This document shows, in pieces, positions 43,774 through 57,371 of a stretch of DNA of 64,000 bases. Numbering within the stretch: position 1 is the stretch's first letter; the number at the start of each line of letters is the position of its first letter. The DNA is from Pyropia haitanensis (taxonomy: Eukaryota > Rhodophyta > Bangiophyceae > Bangiales > Bangiaceae): NCBI GenBank assembly GCA_008729055.1, contig SDUX01000004.1, positions 1,302,001-1,366,000 of the forward strand, read 5' to 3'. The notes below the pieces were generated by a model. It saw only the letters and a program-made list of their open reading frames with translations, did no database searches and was not told the origin of the DNA. The translations under genes were made by a program, and so were the position numbers.

Positions 43774-46700
43774 CTACGGCACCGGCACCATATCCGGCGG
43801 CGGCACTTCGTGCACAAACGTCCACAGCGCCGTCGCGGCGGCGGCCGAGCCGAGCAGCTCGACCATCCGCGGCCGCGGCAGCGCCACCAGCTCCGCCACC
43901 GACCCCACCGACCGCATCACCCGAGGCGCGTTGCCATTGTCCACGCCCGGCAGGGAGCGGAGCATCGCCTCGGCGTCGAGGCTGCTGCCGCCGTCGCCGC
44001 CACCCCCATCCCGGGAGCCCTCATCCCCGTCCAGCAGCCCCACCGCGTCGGCCGAATCGACGCCCGGCAGCGGCGCGACGGCGCCAATGCCGCCAAGCGC
44101 GACGGCGACGGCCTCGTCGGGCTCCCCCTCCTCCGCCGCCTTGAGCGCCGCCAGCAGCGCCGCCGCGTCGCGAGACGACGACGACCACAGCAGCCGCAGC
44201 TGCGGAAAATTGAGGACGAGCAGCACCAGCCGCGACAGGATGTGGGTGGGCGACAGCTCCGCGGGGATGTCCGAGTAGGAGGGCGCCAGCGAGTAGTGGG
44301 ACCGCCCCGACCCGCCGCCGCCCGCCGCGCCCGAGCCGCTCCCCGCGCCCGCCGAGTTGCCGCCCAGGTGCAGCAGCAACGTCGGCACCGCGTAGTGGCG
44401 GATCAGCGCCGCCGCCTGCGTCGCGAGCCGCCCCGACGCGAGCGACGACGCGAGGTCACTGGGAGACTTGCGCTCCACCGCCAGCCGCGGGGACACGACG
44501 TAGTCGCCGACGGCGAGCGTGGCGGGCACGACCGCCAGGCCCGCCGCGTCGAGCGCCGACGGGAGGCCCGACCGCAGCTCCCGCGCGTCGACAATGACGC
44601 GCCCGCGGCGGGCCGCGTCGGACGTCAAGACCGCGGGCGCGCCGCCGGCCGCCGTGCCCGCGGTCGCCGACGCCGCCCGGCGGCGGGCGTCGCGGCGGCT
44701 GCCGCCGCCACCCGCGGCGGGGTCCTCCGCGTCGAGCACCGCCGCGACCGACGCGGCCACCGCCGCAGAGTCGACCCGCCCGTCCTGCTCGGCGTGGGTG
44801 GTCATCCGCGCGCGCTGGCGGATGAGCGTCTCAAACGCGGCGGCCTCGGCAGACGCGGCGGCCGCGTAGCGCTCATCGTCAATGCCCCGGTCGTACCGGA
44901 TGAGGTACACCCGCAGGGGAGGTACGACCACGGGAGGGAGGGACAGGCGTCGGGGGGGAGAGCGGGACGCGTCGCCGGCGACCGCATCGTCGTCGTCGCC
45001 GGCGCCCGCCGCGGGGGTACCGCGCGGCGACGCTTCTTTCTCCCCACCTTGAGCGCCACCACTTCCATCACCCTCCCCCCCGACGTCACCCACGTCCACG
45101 GTCGCCGCCGCCGACACGTCGACACCGCCACCCGCCGCCGCGCGCTCCGCGGCGAGCACCTCCACCTCCCGCACCAGCGACAGCTCCGGGTCGTAGAGCA
45201 CCACAAACGACGGCGACAGCGCCGACAGCAGCGCGGCGGTGGCGCCCGACGGCGCCCGCTGCGGGCGGAGGACCGCCTCGAGCGGCGCCACGCGGGTGGG
45301 CGGCGGCGCGCCCGCCGTCGCCGCCCCCATCTGCGTCAGCGTCGGCTGTTGGTCGACGGCCGCCGACGGTGCCGCCGCTGCGGGCGCCCCCCCCGGCGCG
45401 GGCGCCCCCCCCCCCCTGGCTCCGTCGCCGCTGCGGCGGCCGTGGCGGCGGCCGCCGCCGCCGCCGCCGCCGCCGACGGCCACGGCGTCGGCGGCGTCGG
45501 GTCGGACGGCACCGCTCCCCGGACGGGCCCAAAGTACGCGTCAAAGTCCGCGTGGGCCGCGGCGAGCGCCGCCGCCGCGCGCGCCTCTTGGGCGGCCCGC
45601 GCGCGGGCGTGGGCGGCCTCGGCGCGCGCCGCGTCGCGCGCGGCGGCGAGCAGGCTCGCGACGCCGCGCTTGCGCGCCCGGCCGGGCGGGCGCACCGCGG
45701 GGGGGTCGTCCCAGGGGGTGGGCAGGGGGACAGACGCGGACGCACCAGACCCGGCCGCCGCGGCAGGCCCCGCGGCGGGCGGCGGCGTGCCACCGGCGCC
45801 GCCGGCCGGGAGGTCGTCGTCTGGCGCCCGCTGGCTCGCCGCGTACGCGGCGACCTCTGGGTCAGACTCGACGGCCCGCTCCCCCCCCGGGTCGTCGTCA
45901 GCCGCCCAGCCGCCACCGCCGGTGCCCTCCCCGTCCGAGGCCGAGCCCCCTTGGCCCCCTCCGCGCTGCGTGGTGCCCGCGCCCAGCAGCAGGTCGAGGC
46001 CGTCCAGCTCGCCGCCATCTTCGTCCGCATCGTCTGCCGACGGGGAGGGCGGCGGCGACGCGGCGGCGTCGGCGGTGGCAGCCGCTGCCGCCGCCGCCTC
46101 TGCCGTCGCCGTCGCCCCCGCCGCCCCCACCGCCCCCGCCGCCCCCCCGCCCGCGTCCATCTGTGTCAACGTAGACTGGTCCGCCGCAACCGCCGACCGC
46201 CCCGCCCCCGCCGCCGCCGCGGGCGTCGACGGCACCGGCGGCTGCGACACGGAGGGCGCCCGTGACCCCCACCCCCCACCGCCCACTGCCGCCAGGTGCC
46301 GCCGCCACCGCCGCCGCCGCCGCCGCCGAAAGTGCAGGCCGAGGGCGCCCGGCCCCAGGCGCAGCAGCTGCCTTTGGAGGTACGAGGTGGCGCCCAGCGT
46401 CAGCACCGCGGCGACCTGCACCATCGCCTGCTCGTCGCGGACGCCCACAAAGATGGTCGGTGACGCTACTGCCACCGCGGCGGCGGCCACGTCGGCGGCG
46501 GGCGGCGCGTTGGGGTCGGGGTCGGCAACAAAAGGGAGGGGGGACCCCGGCGTGGGGACTGTGGAGGCGGGGGTGCCTTCCAAGGTGGGGGACGTGGCCG
46601 CTCCCGCCGCCGCCCGCCGTCGGCGCCGACTACGTCGAGGGGTGGTGGTGGTGGACGCCGCGGCGCCAACGTTGCCTGCGGGAGGCGCTGCACCCCCCCT

Positions 46701-48344
46701 CCCACGGGCACGCCCTCTGGCACTACGCCGCGGCGTTGCGGGCGTGTCCGCAGCTCCCCCACCCCCACCGCCCGCGTCGTCATCACTATCCAGCAGCACC
46801 ACCTCGGCGCCAATGCCGCTACCGTTGCGCGCGGCAGGCGACGGCGGCACGCTTGTCACACCGGGTGGCGGCGACGCGGCGCCGCCCCGTTCCTCGCCGC
46901 CCCCCCCCCCCCTCCACCCCCCCCCCAAGCGTCGTGGCGATTTCGTACAGCACTGCGTTGAGGGCGGCCCACTTGGGGTTGGCCTCGAGCGTCGGCGTCA
47001 CCACCGTCGGCTGCGGTGGCGGCGGGGGCGCCACGGCGTCGTCACCGCCGTCACCGCCGCCGTCGCCGCCGCCGCCGCCGCCGCCGCCGCCAACCGACCG
47101 AGGCCGCTTGGGCGGCGACGGCCCCAGCGGCGCGGGCCGCCGGGGCGGGCCCAGCGGGAGCGTCCGCTGCCCGCCTGGCGCGGGCGCGCCCCCCCCCCCC
47201 CGCCCGGCGGCGGCGGGAGCACCCCCCCCGCCCCCCCCCCGGCGTGTCGTATACACGCGCGCCCGCGCGAGCCGAAACACCGCCTCCCCCTCCCGCGTCA
47301 CGAGCCAGTAGCTGCGCCCGCCGTCGGCGGCGGCCGCGGCGCCCAGCGCCGCCGCCCAGTGCACCGCCGACAGGCGGGTGAGCGCGGCGAGGAGGGTGTG
47401 GAGGCCGGCCAGGTCCGCCACCAGCTGCCGCGTCTTGGCGGGGAGGGCGTGCCAGATGGGCGCAAACTGCCGCCGCGACGCGGCGTGCATGGAGGACGCA
47501 AACGCGACGGTCGCGGCGACCGCCGCGGGGTCATCCCCGGCGCCATCGTCGTCGGCGGCGGTGGTGGCGGCGGTGGCGCTGGGCGTGCCGCCGCGGCGGA
47601 GCGGCGGCAGCGGCGGCAGGTCGACCGACGGCGGCGCGGCGCGGCGGAGCTCCTCCCCCGTCAGCGCCATGCACCGCACCAGCGCCGCGCGCAGGCGCGC
47701 CGCCACCCCCCCCATGCCGACCGTCAGCGCCACCACCTCGGGCGGGTGCGCCTCGAGCACCGCCCGCACGCCGACCGTGAACCGGGGCACCAGGAAGAGC
47801 CGCGTCATAAACAGCGACCGCAGCACCCGCTCGGCGGTATGGAACCCCCGCGCCAGCCCCGGCGCGTCCTCGGCCAGCCCCTTGACGCCAAACGTGCGGT
47901 TCCGCTGCCGCAGCAGCCGCAGGCTAAACGCGTCGACGCCGCCCTCGGCGACGCGGTCCGCGGCGAGGACGACGACCGCCGCGACGGCGGCGGCGGGCAG
48001 GTCCCCGCGGAGGAGGTCCGCGTTGAGCACCGTTGGCGAGACGGCGAGGACGCCGCCCGCCGCGTAGACGGCGCGGCGGTCCCGGACGGGGGTGGCAGAG
48101 TTGACCAGCCGGGGCGTGACCGCGTCGGCGGAGCGGGCGGCGGCAAAGAGGGGGAGGAGGGAGCGGCCGACGACCGAGGCGGGGGCGTTGAGGAGGAGGA
48201 CCAGCTTGGGGGGGGGGGGGCGAGCGCGGTCAGCAGCGCGTGCGCAATGGCCGGCACGCCGAGGCCGCGGCCGACGACGGCGAGGCCGTCGGCGGCGACG
48301 AGGTCCGCGACGAGGTCTTCATAGCAGGGCAGCAGGGGAGGCAT
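43774..48344 (-). CDS. ERCC4: XPF/ERCC4/Rad1 DNA repair endonuclease, frame broken at homopolymers
   Basis: XPF with ERCC1 cuts 5' of bulky lesions in nucleotide excision repair. Start ATG 48344 (MPPLLPCYEDLVADLVAADG). The helicase-like N-terminal half is clear: NADLLRGDLPAAAVAAVVVL, then FSLRLLRQRNRTFGVKG, FHTAERVLRSLFMTRLFLVP and RFAPIWHALPAKTRQLVADL-like text, and LEANPKWAALNAVLYEI. The central part has VGVRDEQAMVQVAAVLTLG and SFVVLYDPELSLVREVEVL. The nuclease domain has RVIVDARELRSGLPSAL and GDYVVSPRLAVERKSPSDL, which contains the catalytic ERKxSD near 44470. The C-terminal HhH2 is RSLPGVDNGNAPRVMRSVG. Frame breaks lie at G13 48208-48220, C runs 46900-46926 and C12 45405-45416. All blocks are in family order, so this is one gene with likely run-length errors. 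Ala/Gly linkers lengthen it. Confidence 0.88.
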
Positions 48345-50004
48345 GGTGGCGAGGGAGGTGGGGGGGGGGGGACGGGGGGGGGGATAGAACGGGGCCGGGA
48401 GGGGAATCCCTGGCGGTGCCGCATGACGCGGCACCGCCGCGCAGTGACGGCGGACGGCGGGGACGGCGAGCGGGGCGTCGATCACGGTTGGACAAAGGGC
48501 CGCGCCAGCACGACGGCGGTGCGCGCGCCACACCAGACGCAAAGCGTTGCTGAGAGCTCGCGTGGTTGTGAACAGCACACACTCCCACATCACTTTGTGA
48601 AGCATGTCCGATATCATTTCACTGGCTTGTGGACGAGCCCACGTGTCCTGCAGACAATTCTTTTTCGACTGGCGGTGGCCGGGTCCGACATCGGGCCGAC
48701 ACGAATCGGCATCGGCCCTCGTCATTGGATGCGTTCCGCCTTGGCCGATCTCCGACGGGAGCTGCGCCGCGTCAGGCGTCAACGGCGGGTGTGGCCAGCA
48801 AGGAATTCGCCGCGGCGCGGCCGCCGCCCAACGGCAGCCGCCGCGGCGATGCCGAGACGCACCCCCCCCGCCGGGGTGTGGCTGGCCGACCGGTCTGGCC
48901 TTCCCTCTCCCCGTTTCCTCCCCTCGCGGAGCGGGCCAGACACCGCCGCCGCCACGCGCGTGCCACAGTGGGGGGTCCCAGCTGGCGGCAGCCGGGGCTG
49001 CAAGCGCCCACCACTCTGCCCACCGCAAAGAGCCACGGCCAAGGGGCTCGGGCCGCCGCGGTGGGGGGAGGGATGGCTGTGAGCGGGGCGGCTCTGAGAG
49101 GCGAGGCCGCCGCAGGGGAAGGGCAGAGGGCCCCTCGAGGCAAGTCGCAGTGGCCGCGTGGCGGGGTCGCCCTGCCAGCGGCGACTTGCGCGGTGGCCTT
49201 GTCGGCGGGGCCACCACGGGGGAGGGGGGCAAAGGGAGACGGGGCGGAGCGGGATAGAGGCCCGTCCCAGTGGTCGGTCTGCCATGGGGGGGGAGAGGTT
49301 GGTTGGGGAACTCGAACTCAGCCACAGCGCCGGAGCGGGCGCCCTTGGGGGGGTGGCCTGGAAATGCGCCGGGGGGGGGAGGTGCGCCGCTGCGGGCCAC
49401 TGCGGGGGCCACACCCGCGCGGGGGAGGGCCCTCCCGGCGCGCGCGCGCGCAAGTGTGTCAACGCACGCGCACGACGCGGCCACGCCTGCACCCCGCGTC
49501 GCGCGCAGCGGGCGGTGACCGCGCCAGCGCCGTCGGCGTCCCCTCCACCTCACGCGCCCCTCCTCCCCCTCTTTACGGCGCGCTTCGGCTAGGGAGGCAC
49601 TTGACGACCGCAGTTTAGCCTGGTCGCATCTCGGAGCGACGCCCCCAGTGACCGTCACGACGCTGCTGCATACCTTTCCCGCCTGCCTGCCCGCGCTGGC
49701 CACCCGCCCACCCCCTCCGGCCGTCATGACTGCCGACAACCCCTTCGTGACGGCGGTCAGCACTCCGCCACCCTCTGGAGCGGCAACGCTCTCCACACCC
49801 CGCGCCGGCCACGCCGCGTACGTCTCCTCGTTGCCACCATGCCAGACCGACGCCGCCCGCCTCTGCAGTGACGGAGTTGCGGCGCTCTGCCCGCGCCGCC
49901 CGCCCCTCCTTCCCCGCCACCATGGCGGGTGGAGGACGATGCCCCTTCCCCTCCCCTCCCCCGTTCCCCTCTTCGCACAGCCGCAAAAGACCCGCACTTC
50001 TGCC
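48345..50004. other. divergent promoter region of XPF and oxygenase genes
   Basis: No gene recognised. A 23-base word near 49140-49162 (GGCAAGTCGCAGTGGCCGCG and following bases) nearly matches the first codons of the oxygenase at 50007, hinting at a local duplication. In-frame upstream ATGs at 49726 and 49939 extend the oxygenase frame but lie in C/T-rich leader-like sequence. Confidence 0.4.
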
Positions 50005-51048
50005 ATGGCAAGTCGCAGCGGCCGCGGTGGAGCCGCGCCGCGGCCGCGGCGGTCGGCGGCGGACAAGGCGGCGTTTTGGGACACTGTCGAGTCCCGCGTC
50101 GGGCCAACCACGCCCGGCCTGTCGCGGTTCTGGGCGTTTGCCGAGACGGCCCGCGGCGAGCGGCCACGCCCTCCCCGCAACACGCTGCCGCCGACGTACC
50201 GCCCAGGCCGCGAGTACTACCCCGGCCTGCCCCCACCGGTGCCGGTCGTGGATATGGCGGGGGTGGGGTGGGTGGACGCGCTCGCCGCCGCGACGCCCGC
50301 CATCCAGGCGGAGCTCGCGGCGGTGACGGGAGAGGAGGTTGGGGGAAGGGGCGCTGCACCGACGCCAGGAGCAAACCCCGGCGGTGGCACGCAGGGTGCC
50401 GCGGGTGCCGTGTTTCGCCCGCACGCGGCGGTACACCTCGGCGGCTGGTCCGCGTTGCAGCTGCGGTGGGAGGGCGTGCAACCGACCAGCTCCCCCCTCC
50501 CACGGATGCCCGCGACGGCCGGGGCGGTGGCGGGCGCGCCGCTCGCGCCCCGCTCCCTCGCCTTTGCGCGACAGGCGCCCGGGACGGGCATCGCGGCGCA
50601 CAGCGATGGCCTCAACTTCATCCTCACCGCCCACCTCGGGTGCGTCGTGCCCGACCCGCCCGGGTCGGCGTGGATCCATATTGGCGACCAGCGGGTGGCG
50701 TGGACCGAGGGCGGCGTGGTGCTCCTCGACACGGCGTTTGTGCACAAGACGTGGAACGGGGCGGCGCGGCCGCGGGTGGTGCTCGTCGCGGACGTGTGGC
50801 ACCCCGACCTGTCGGCGGCGGAGGTGGCCGCCCTCGACACCCTCTACGCGTGCCACGCAGAACGCAACGCCGCCGAGGCGGCAGCGGCCGCCGCGGCCGC
50901 AGCCGCCGCCGCCGCTGCCGACGCGGCTGGTGGCGCCCACGGAGCAGGGCTGGGGGCGAGCGTGACGGCAGCCGCCGTGGCGCGCCGGCACAGGGGCGGC
51001 GGCGGCGACGCACGCGCGTGGTGGGCGCTCCCGTGGCGCCGTGACTGA
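50005..51048 (+). CDS. aspartyl/asparaginyl beta-hydroxylase-like 2OG-Fe(II) oxygenase
   Basis: The 347-residue protein carries the AspH-type double-stranded beta-helix fold, which uses iron and 2-oxoglutarate to hydroxylate a substrate. Iron ligands sit in GIAAHSDGLNFILTAHLGCV (H199, with D201 two residues later) and FVHKTWN (H247). R257 in RPRVVLVADVWHPDL would bind 2-oxoglutarate. The EGGVVLLDTAF strand is also typical. The N-terminal part (DKAAFWDTVESRVG) is not recognised, and no signal peptide or membrane anchor is seen, unlike animal AspH of the ER. The C-terminus is an Ala-rich helix. The start at 50005 is chosen because the sequence before it is C/T-rich leader. Substrate unknown. 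Confidence 0.82.
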   Translation: MASRSGRGGAAPRPRRSAADKAAFWDTVESRVGPTTPGLSRFWAFAETARGERPRPPRNTLPPTYRPGREYYPGLPPPVPVVDMAGVGWVDALAAATPAIQAELAAVTGEEVGGRGAAPTPGANPGGGTQGAAGAVFRPHAAVHLGGWSALQLRWEGVQPTSSPLPRMPATAGAVAGAPLAPRSLAFARQAPGTGIAAHSDGLNFILTAHLGCVVPDPPGSAWIHIGDQRVAWTEGGVVLLDTAFVHKTWNGAARPRVVLVADVWHPDLSAAEVAALDTLYACHAERNAAEAAAAAAAAAAAAAADAAGGAHGAGLGASVTAAAVARRHRGGGGDARAWWALPWRRD

Positions 51049-51578
51049 CGCCGCGGATGGTGGCGATGGCGGCGGCGGTGGTGGCGCCCGCGGCGGAGTG
51101 ACGTGCACGGTTGGGGCGAAGGAGGGGGGCGGGGGGAAGGGAGGGTGTCGAGGGAGCGAGGGGTGGCGGCTAGGGGAACGTGCTGCGGTTGTTTGCGGTT
51201 GGCGGTCCGGTGCCCTTGCCCGCGTGGTGCCTACTCACTGTCCTAGCGTGACACTTGTCTGCCCCCCCCGCCGGTGCGCTTCCCTTGAGTCCACCAGCAT
51301 CTGCTACGGACTCTTCGCCGAAGATTGTATAGCTCATTTTCATATCATCGAACGTACAACTATGGATTGCAGAGAATTTCGTATGTGATCCGTGTTGCAG
51401 CACATATTTATATCCGTAGGTACTTGTTGAGCAGGCGACGCGGGTCGCCCACCACCCTTGCCCCACCTTCGTATTCGTTTTTGTCGACGTTCCCATCGTC
51501 CCCGCTCTCTCTGACGCCGCGTGTCCCCGCCAGAGCCCGACGGGTCCGCCGCTTCCCCGCAGAGGTTTGTTCGCGCCC
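51049..51578. other. intergenic between oxygenase and LRR genes
   Basis: It contains an AT-richer patch around 51310-51430. No gene recognised. Confidence 0.5.
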
Positions 51579-53868
51579 ATGGGCGCCCCCCGCGCCGGCA
51601 CCCGTGTCCCCGGCAGGGGCGGTGGCAAAAAGGCGCTGCCCGCCGCCGCCGCCGCCGCAGCGCCCCCCCCCCCCGCGTCTGCCCGCCGTAGGCCGCGGGT
51701 GGCCAAAGGGTCCGCCGCCGCCGCCGTCGACGACGCCGATGCCGATGCGCCCCCGGCGGGGCCAACGACGCACCTGCGCTTTGACGGCCTCGGCGGCGCT
51801 GGCCAGGATGAGGCCGCGGCGGCGGCAGACGCGGGCGCGGCGGGCGCGCGCGTGCCCCTGACGGGCGCCATGGCGGCGAGCCTGTGTGTGGACCGACGCA
51901 AACTGGTACGTTGTGTGGGGATGGCTGAGAAGGGCTCGGGCCATTGACTTCCAGATGCAAAGCGGCTTGGCACTGCTTGGTGTACGGGCGGCCATTTCCA
52001 TTGCTTGGACGCCCTGACTGGCGTGCTAACACGACATGAGGGACTGCGAGGGTGGTGTTGCGCGTCTGTCTCACGCTGTTCAACGGTCTCATCTCCTGGC
52101 ACGGCGCTGAGGTGCCCTCTGGGTGAATGTGCCATAGAAGGCAACGGCTGCGGCGTACACCCATGTGGACGACTTGTCGGCGCTGTCAAGCCTGGCGGTG
52201 GTCAACTTGTCGCACAACGCGCTCACGGATATTTCGGGCCTGGGGGGTTGTGTTAACCTTGCGCACGTGGATGTGGTACGTGGGTTGCGCCGTTTTCTGA
52301 ACAGCCCGTGCGGTCGCCTGCCCCTGTTTGTTCGTTTCCGTGACTGTGTCGCGTCTGCTTTTCTTACCATGTGTACGTATTCAGCTTTCCGTCTGCTGAC
52401 TGAACATTTTGGCCGCGTGTGTTTGTGCTCTCTTCCGTGCTCCCCCTTGCCTGCCTGACGTGCACAACAGTCGAGCAACCGCCTCACCTCACTGAAAGCG
52501 CTTCTTCCACTCACCCGCCTCGTCGTTCTCAATGCCTCCCGCAACAGCATTGGCACCACTGACTTTGCGGTGCGGACAGAGTCGGCAGGGACACTCTCGG
52601 CGTTGGTGCTTGCTGGGAATGGCCTGCGGGAGCTGCCGGGCGTCAGCCGGCTACAACAGCTCAACACGCTCGTTCTGTCCCACAACGCTTTCGAGGTACG
52701 GTTGGCCCCCGCGTTGTGTTGCATGCCTCGCTCATTCCAAGGCCGTGCTTTTTTGAAGGCGTGTGTTGTTCTCTGTTTACCAGTGATGCTGGCGGACGGC
52801 CAGAGCTCCCTGCTCACCGTCCCGTGCTTTCTACACTCGCTTGCATCCTGGTATCTCTGCATTTTGTGCTCTCTCCCTCACCTCACGCTACCACAGGAGT
52901 TCCCCTCCGTCGGCGTGCTTCCCGGCCTGCGCAAGCTTTCCCTCTCCCACAACAGCCTGCGCACCCTGCCGCCCACCACCCCGTCGGCGGTGCCTGCGCT
53001 GTCTGAACTGCGACTGGCGCACAACAAGTTGGTGGCCCTGCCGCCAGCGACCGCACTGTCGCCCTGGTCCGCGCGTCTCCGCGTTTTGGACGTTGGGCAC
53101 AACCGCATCCGCTCGTTTGCGGACGCGGCCACCATGCTTGTGGGTGTCCGGGTACTGTCCGTCACTGGCAACGCGACTGCAGAAACGGGCACCTGGGCGG
53201 CGGTGCGGGTGCTGGACGGCGCACGGGTAGACGGGTGCGGCCGGGGGGGGCGACCGCTGGACCCGGCCGCTGTCGCCGCCGTTGCGGCGGCTCGGGCCAA
53301 ACGCGACGCCGCCGCCGTCGATGGTGCCGGCGACGCGGCGGGCGTCACCGCCGCTGTTGGGGCTACCGCTGCAGCGGACGAAGAGAAGCAAGTCTCGGAT
53401 GCCCCTGCGGCCGGGCGCCCGGCCAAGCGTGCGCGGCGCACACCAGTGGACACCGCGACCCCTGCAACTGGCACTGCTGAAGTGTCCAGCGTCGGGACGG
53501 TGGCACCGGTGCCGGCCAAGGACGCCCCCGCTGCGGCCGTGACAGGTGTGCCCCCTCTCTCATTTGACGACGTTGCCCGCTCTCGGGGGGTGGCGAGCAC
53601 CCCCGACGGCGACGGTGCCTCGGGCGGTGACGTTGCGGCGGGTGCGGGTGGTGCCGTCAAAGAGGATGATGCGGAGGCGGACCTTCTCGCCGCGTCCGCC
53701 GCGGACGCGGCCGCCACCGTCGTGCGGGTGACGGTGGCGCGGCGGGTCAAGGAGAAAGGGCGAAGCAAGCGGCAGCGTGCGCGGGCCAAGCGTGAGGCCG
53801 AGGCGGCTGCGCAAGCCGAGGCGGGGGTGGAGGAGAGGTTTGGGCTGGGGGGGGAGAGCGCGTGGTAG
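51579..53868 (+). CDS. four-exon leucine-rich-repeat protein, probably nuclear
   Basis: Exons 51579-51905, 52138-52275, 52471-52695 and 52897-53868 join in phase 0 to give 553 residues. Introns are 232, 195 and 201 bases and start GTACGT, GTACGT and GTACGG. Splice sites were chosen because they connect LRR units without gaps. Repeats include LAVVNLSHNALTDISGL, LVVLNASRNSIGTTDF, LSALVLAGNGLRELPGV, LRKLSLSHNSLRTLP and RLRVLDVGHNRIRSF. An LRR cap (RVLDGARVDG) ends the array. The C-terminal 200 residues are low-complexity with two basic clusters (KRARRTP and RRVKEKGRSKRQRARAKREA), plausible nuclear localisation signals, and end RFGLGGESAW. The overall plan resembles plant SDS22-like LRR proteins of unknown function. 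The first exon is Ala/Pro-rich. The acceptor of intron 1 could be 52137 or 52140. Confidence 0.82.
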
Positions 53869-54909
53869 GCGCAGTGCATGCACTCCACCCCGTGCAATGG
53901 GCGCTAGGAATCGTCCTCGAAGCAGACAGACTATTCTTTTTTTACTTGTGTCGTCCCTTCAGCGCACTTCAGTTTGAAGCGCGGCGTTGCGGCGGAGGCG
54001 CCGCTGTCGGGCGTGACGGCCACCGGCGCGGTGGGGCGCCCTCGATGTTGACACTGCATCACGGGATGGGAGAGGGGCGACGGCGGGAGCAATCGGACGT
54101 CGAGTCCATGCTCCGCTTTCGTCCAGGTGTGGACAGCGGCACCGCGGCTTGGGGGATGCGGCCGGTGGGCTTGCTGGCGACGTTGATGAGGCCCTCCCAC
54201 GCTCGAATGGCGGGCGTGCTTGGCTTACCCATTACTTCGTCTGCAATGTGGTCGGTTGAGCACAAAGTGCCGTCGCCCGACGAGGAGCTTGGCAAAAACG
54301 GGTCGCTATGTGGACAGCACTCCCGAAGCGTTGAGTTGGCTGCAACGATGTTTACAACTTACGGGCACACGTCGGACGCAGCGCGCCCATATGATGACCA
54401 GCGTACGTTCAATGGCCAACGCGTTGATAGTCAAGAACAACAGGACAGAAAAGGAACACGACCATCCACAGAGCTTCCTATGTACACACGCTCGACACTA
54501 GGAAGACACACACACACCGACGGGCTGCCGCCCTCCACGCCAGCCAAGCCACCACAGCCGCCAACCATCCAAGTTCGCGGGGGCCGCGTGCCCACAGCGC
54601 GGCGAGTCGTTCCCACCACCGCATCAAGGGATTCTTTCCACTTGTGGTAACCGGCCGTGAAGCGGTAGGTCGGTGTCGCCGTCCGTCGCCTCACGTCGTT
54701 TGCACCCATCAGCACGCACAGCGCACTGCCCCGGGCCGCTGGGACACACCAGCAGGCCACCTTGCGTCCAGGCATCAGACGCCACCGCCAACACGCCCCG
54801 CCTGGCGCCCACCACCGCCACGCCCCGCCTGGCGCCCCCCCCCCCCCCCGCCTCCACCACTGCCCACCCACCTCAGTCACAGCCACAGGGTTGCAGACTA
54901 CGCCGTCGT
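53869..54909. other. LRR 3' flank and H4 copy 2 3' flank
   Basis: The first 600 bases contain no recognised gene. From about 54470 the sequence belongs to the right arm of the histone duplication. Confidence 0.5.
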
Positions 54910-56510
<1,601 letters not shown>

Positions 56511-57371
56511 GTGCCTGCCTTGCTGGCAACAATTGCAACCGGTGGCGGTAACCGTGAAGGGCTTCCATGCGACGGGTGACGATGAGCATGTCATCTGGTT
56601 GGTGCTGCAGAAGGGAGCTGGTGTCACACGCTTGTGACGGTGATGAGTGCTGCTGGCGGCGGCTGTACTGGTCAAGATGGGGACGGTGGGCGGGCGGTAG
56701 GGTGGACATACGCGACGTGTGCGCAGCGTTTGCATGCGGCGGTGGCATCGCGGCAAGGCGGTGTCGGGACACTGGCCATGCGTGGAGGCTTCCAATTGGT
56801 TGGGCATGGGCAGCTACTGTGCGCTCTTGTGGTACATCAAGCTCCGTCATGGTGGCTGGGTCGCCTTGATGGTGCGTCTGGAACAAGAGCTCCCTTTGGG
56901 CGCCGTTACCTTGTACATATGCTGTGACTCTTGTTTCGAGATGGTGGGTGTTATTTGTGGAGCGCAGCTTGAGAAAAGACGAGCTTAGTTGACTGTTTTC
57001 TCGTAGCACTGCCGAGCATGTTGCCTTGCATACAGAGAGACAGCCGTCACAGCAGGCTTGACTTGCAGAAAGAGAGACCGATGAAGGCTGTCCACAAGCT
57101 CGCGATGGCGTTGTGTTTCCGTTTACCCGCCAAGTCTGCATGACAGAGGGTTGTGGTCACTTACGTGGCGGATACGAGAGCAAAGTGTCTGGGTGGGTAG
57201 GCTGATTATTTTCTCATGGCGAAGGCCCGCACTGTGCATCATGAACCGTCACTGATATAAACACAAGGTGGATAACGCCTGTCGTTCGCACCCTCAAAAA
57301 AATAGGAAGAGATGAGGAGAAAATAGCTCGCTCACCCGCCCACGCCGCTTCGCGCGCCGCCGTTCACCCTC
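56511..57371. other. H3 copy 2 3' flank and HAD-gene 3' flank
   Basis: Conserved duplication sequence continues to about 56990. The remainder is less GC-rich with A runs near 57295, likely the 3' end of the minus-strand HAD-like gene. No further gene seen. Confidence 0.5.

Noticed and set aside
43744..48324. Plus-strand frame open for 1526 codons
   Set aside because: It is the antisense of XPF. In such GC-rich DNA stop codons are rare on the opposite strand, and its protein is Arg/Pro/Ala-rich without any domain.
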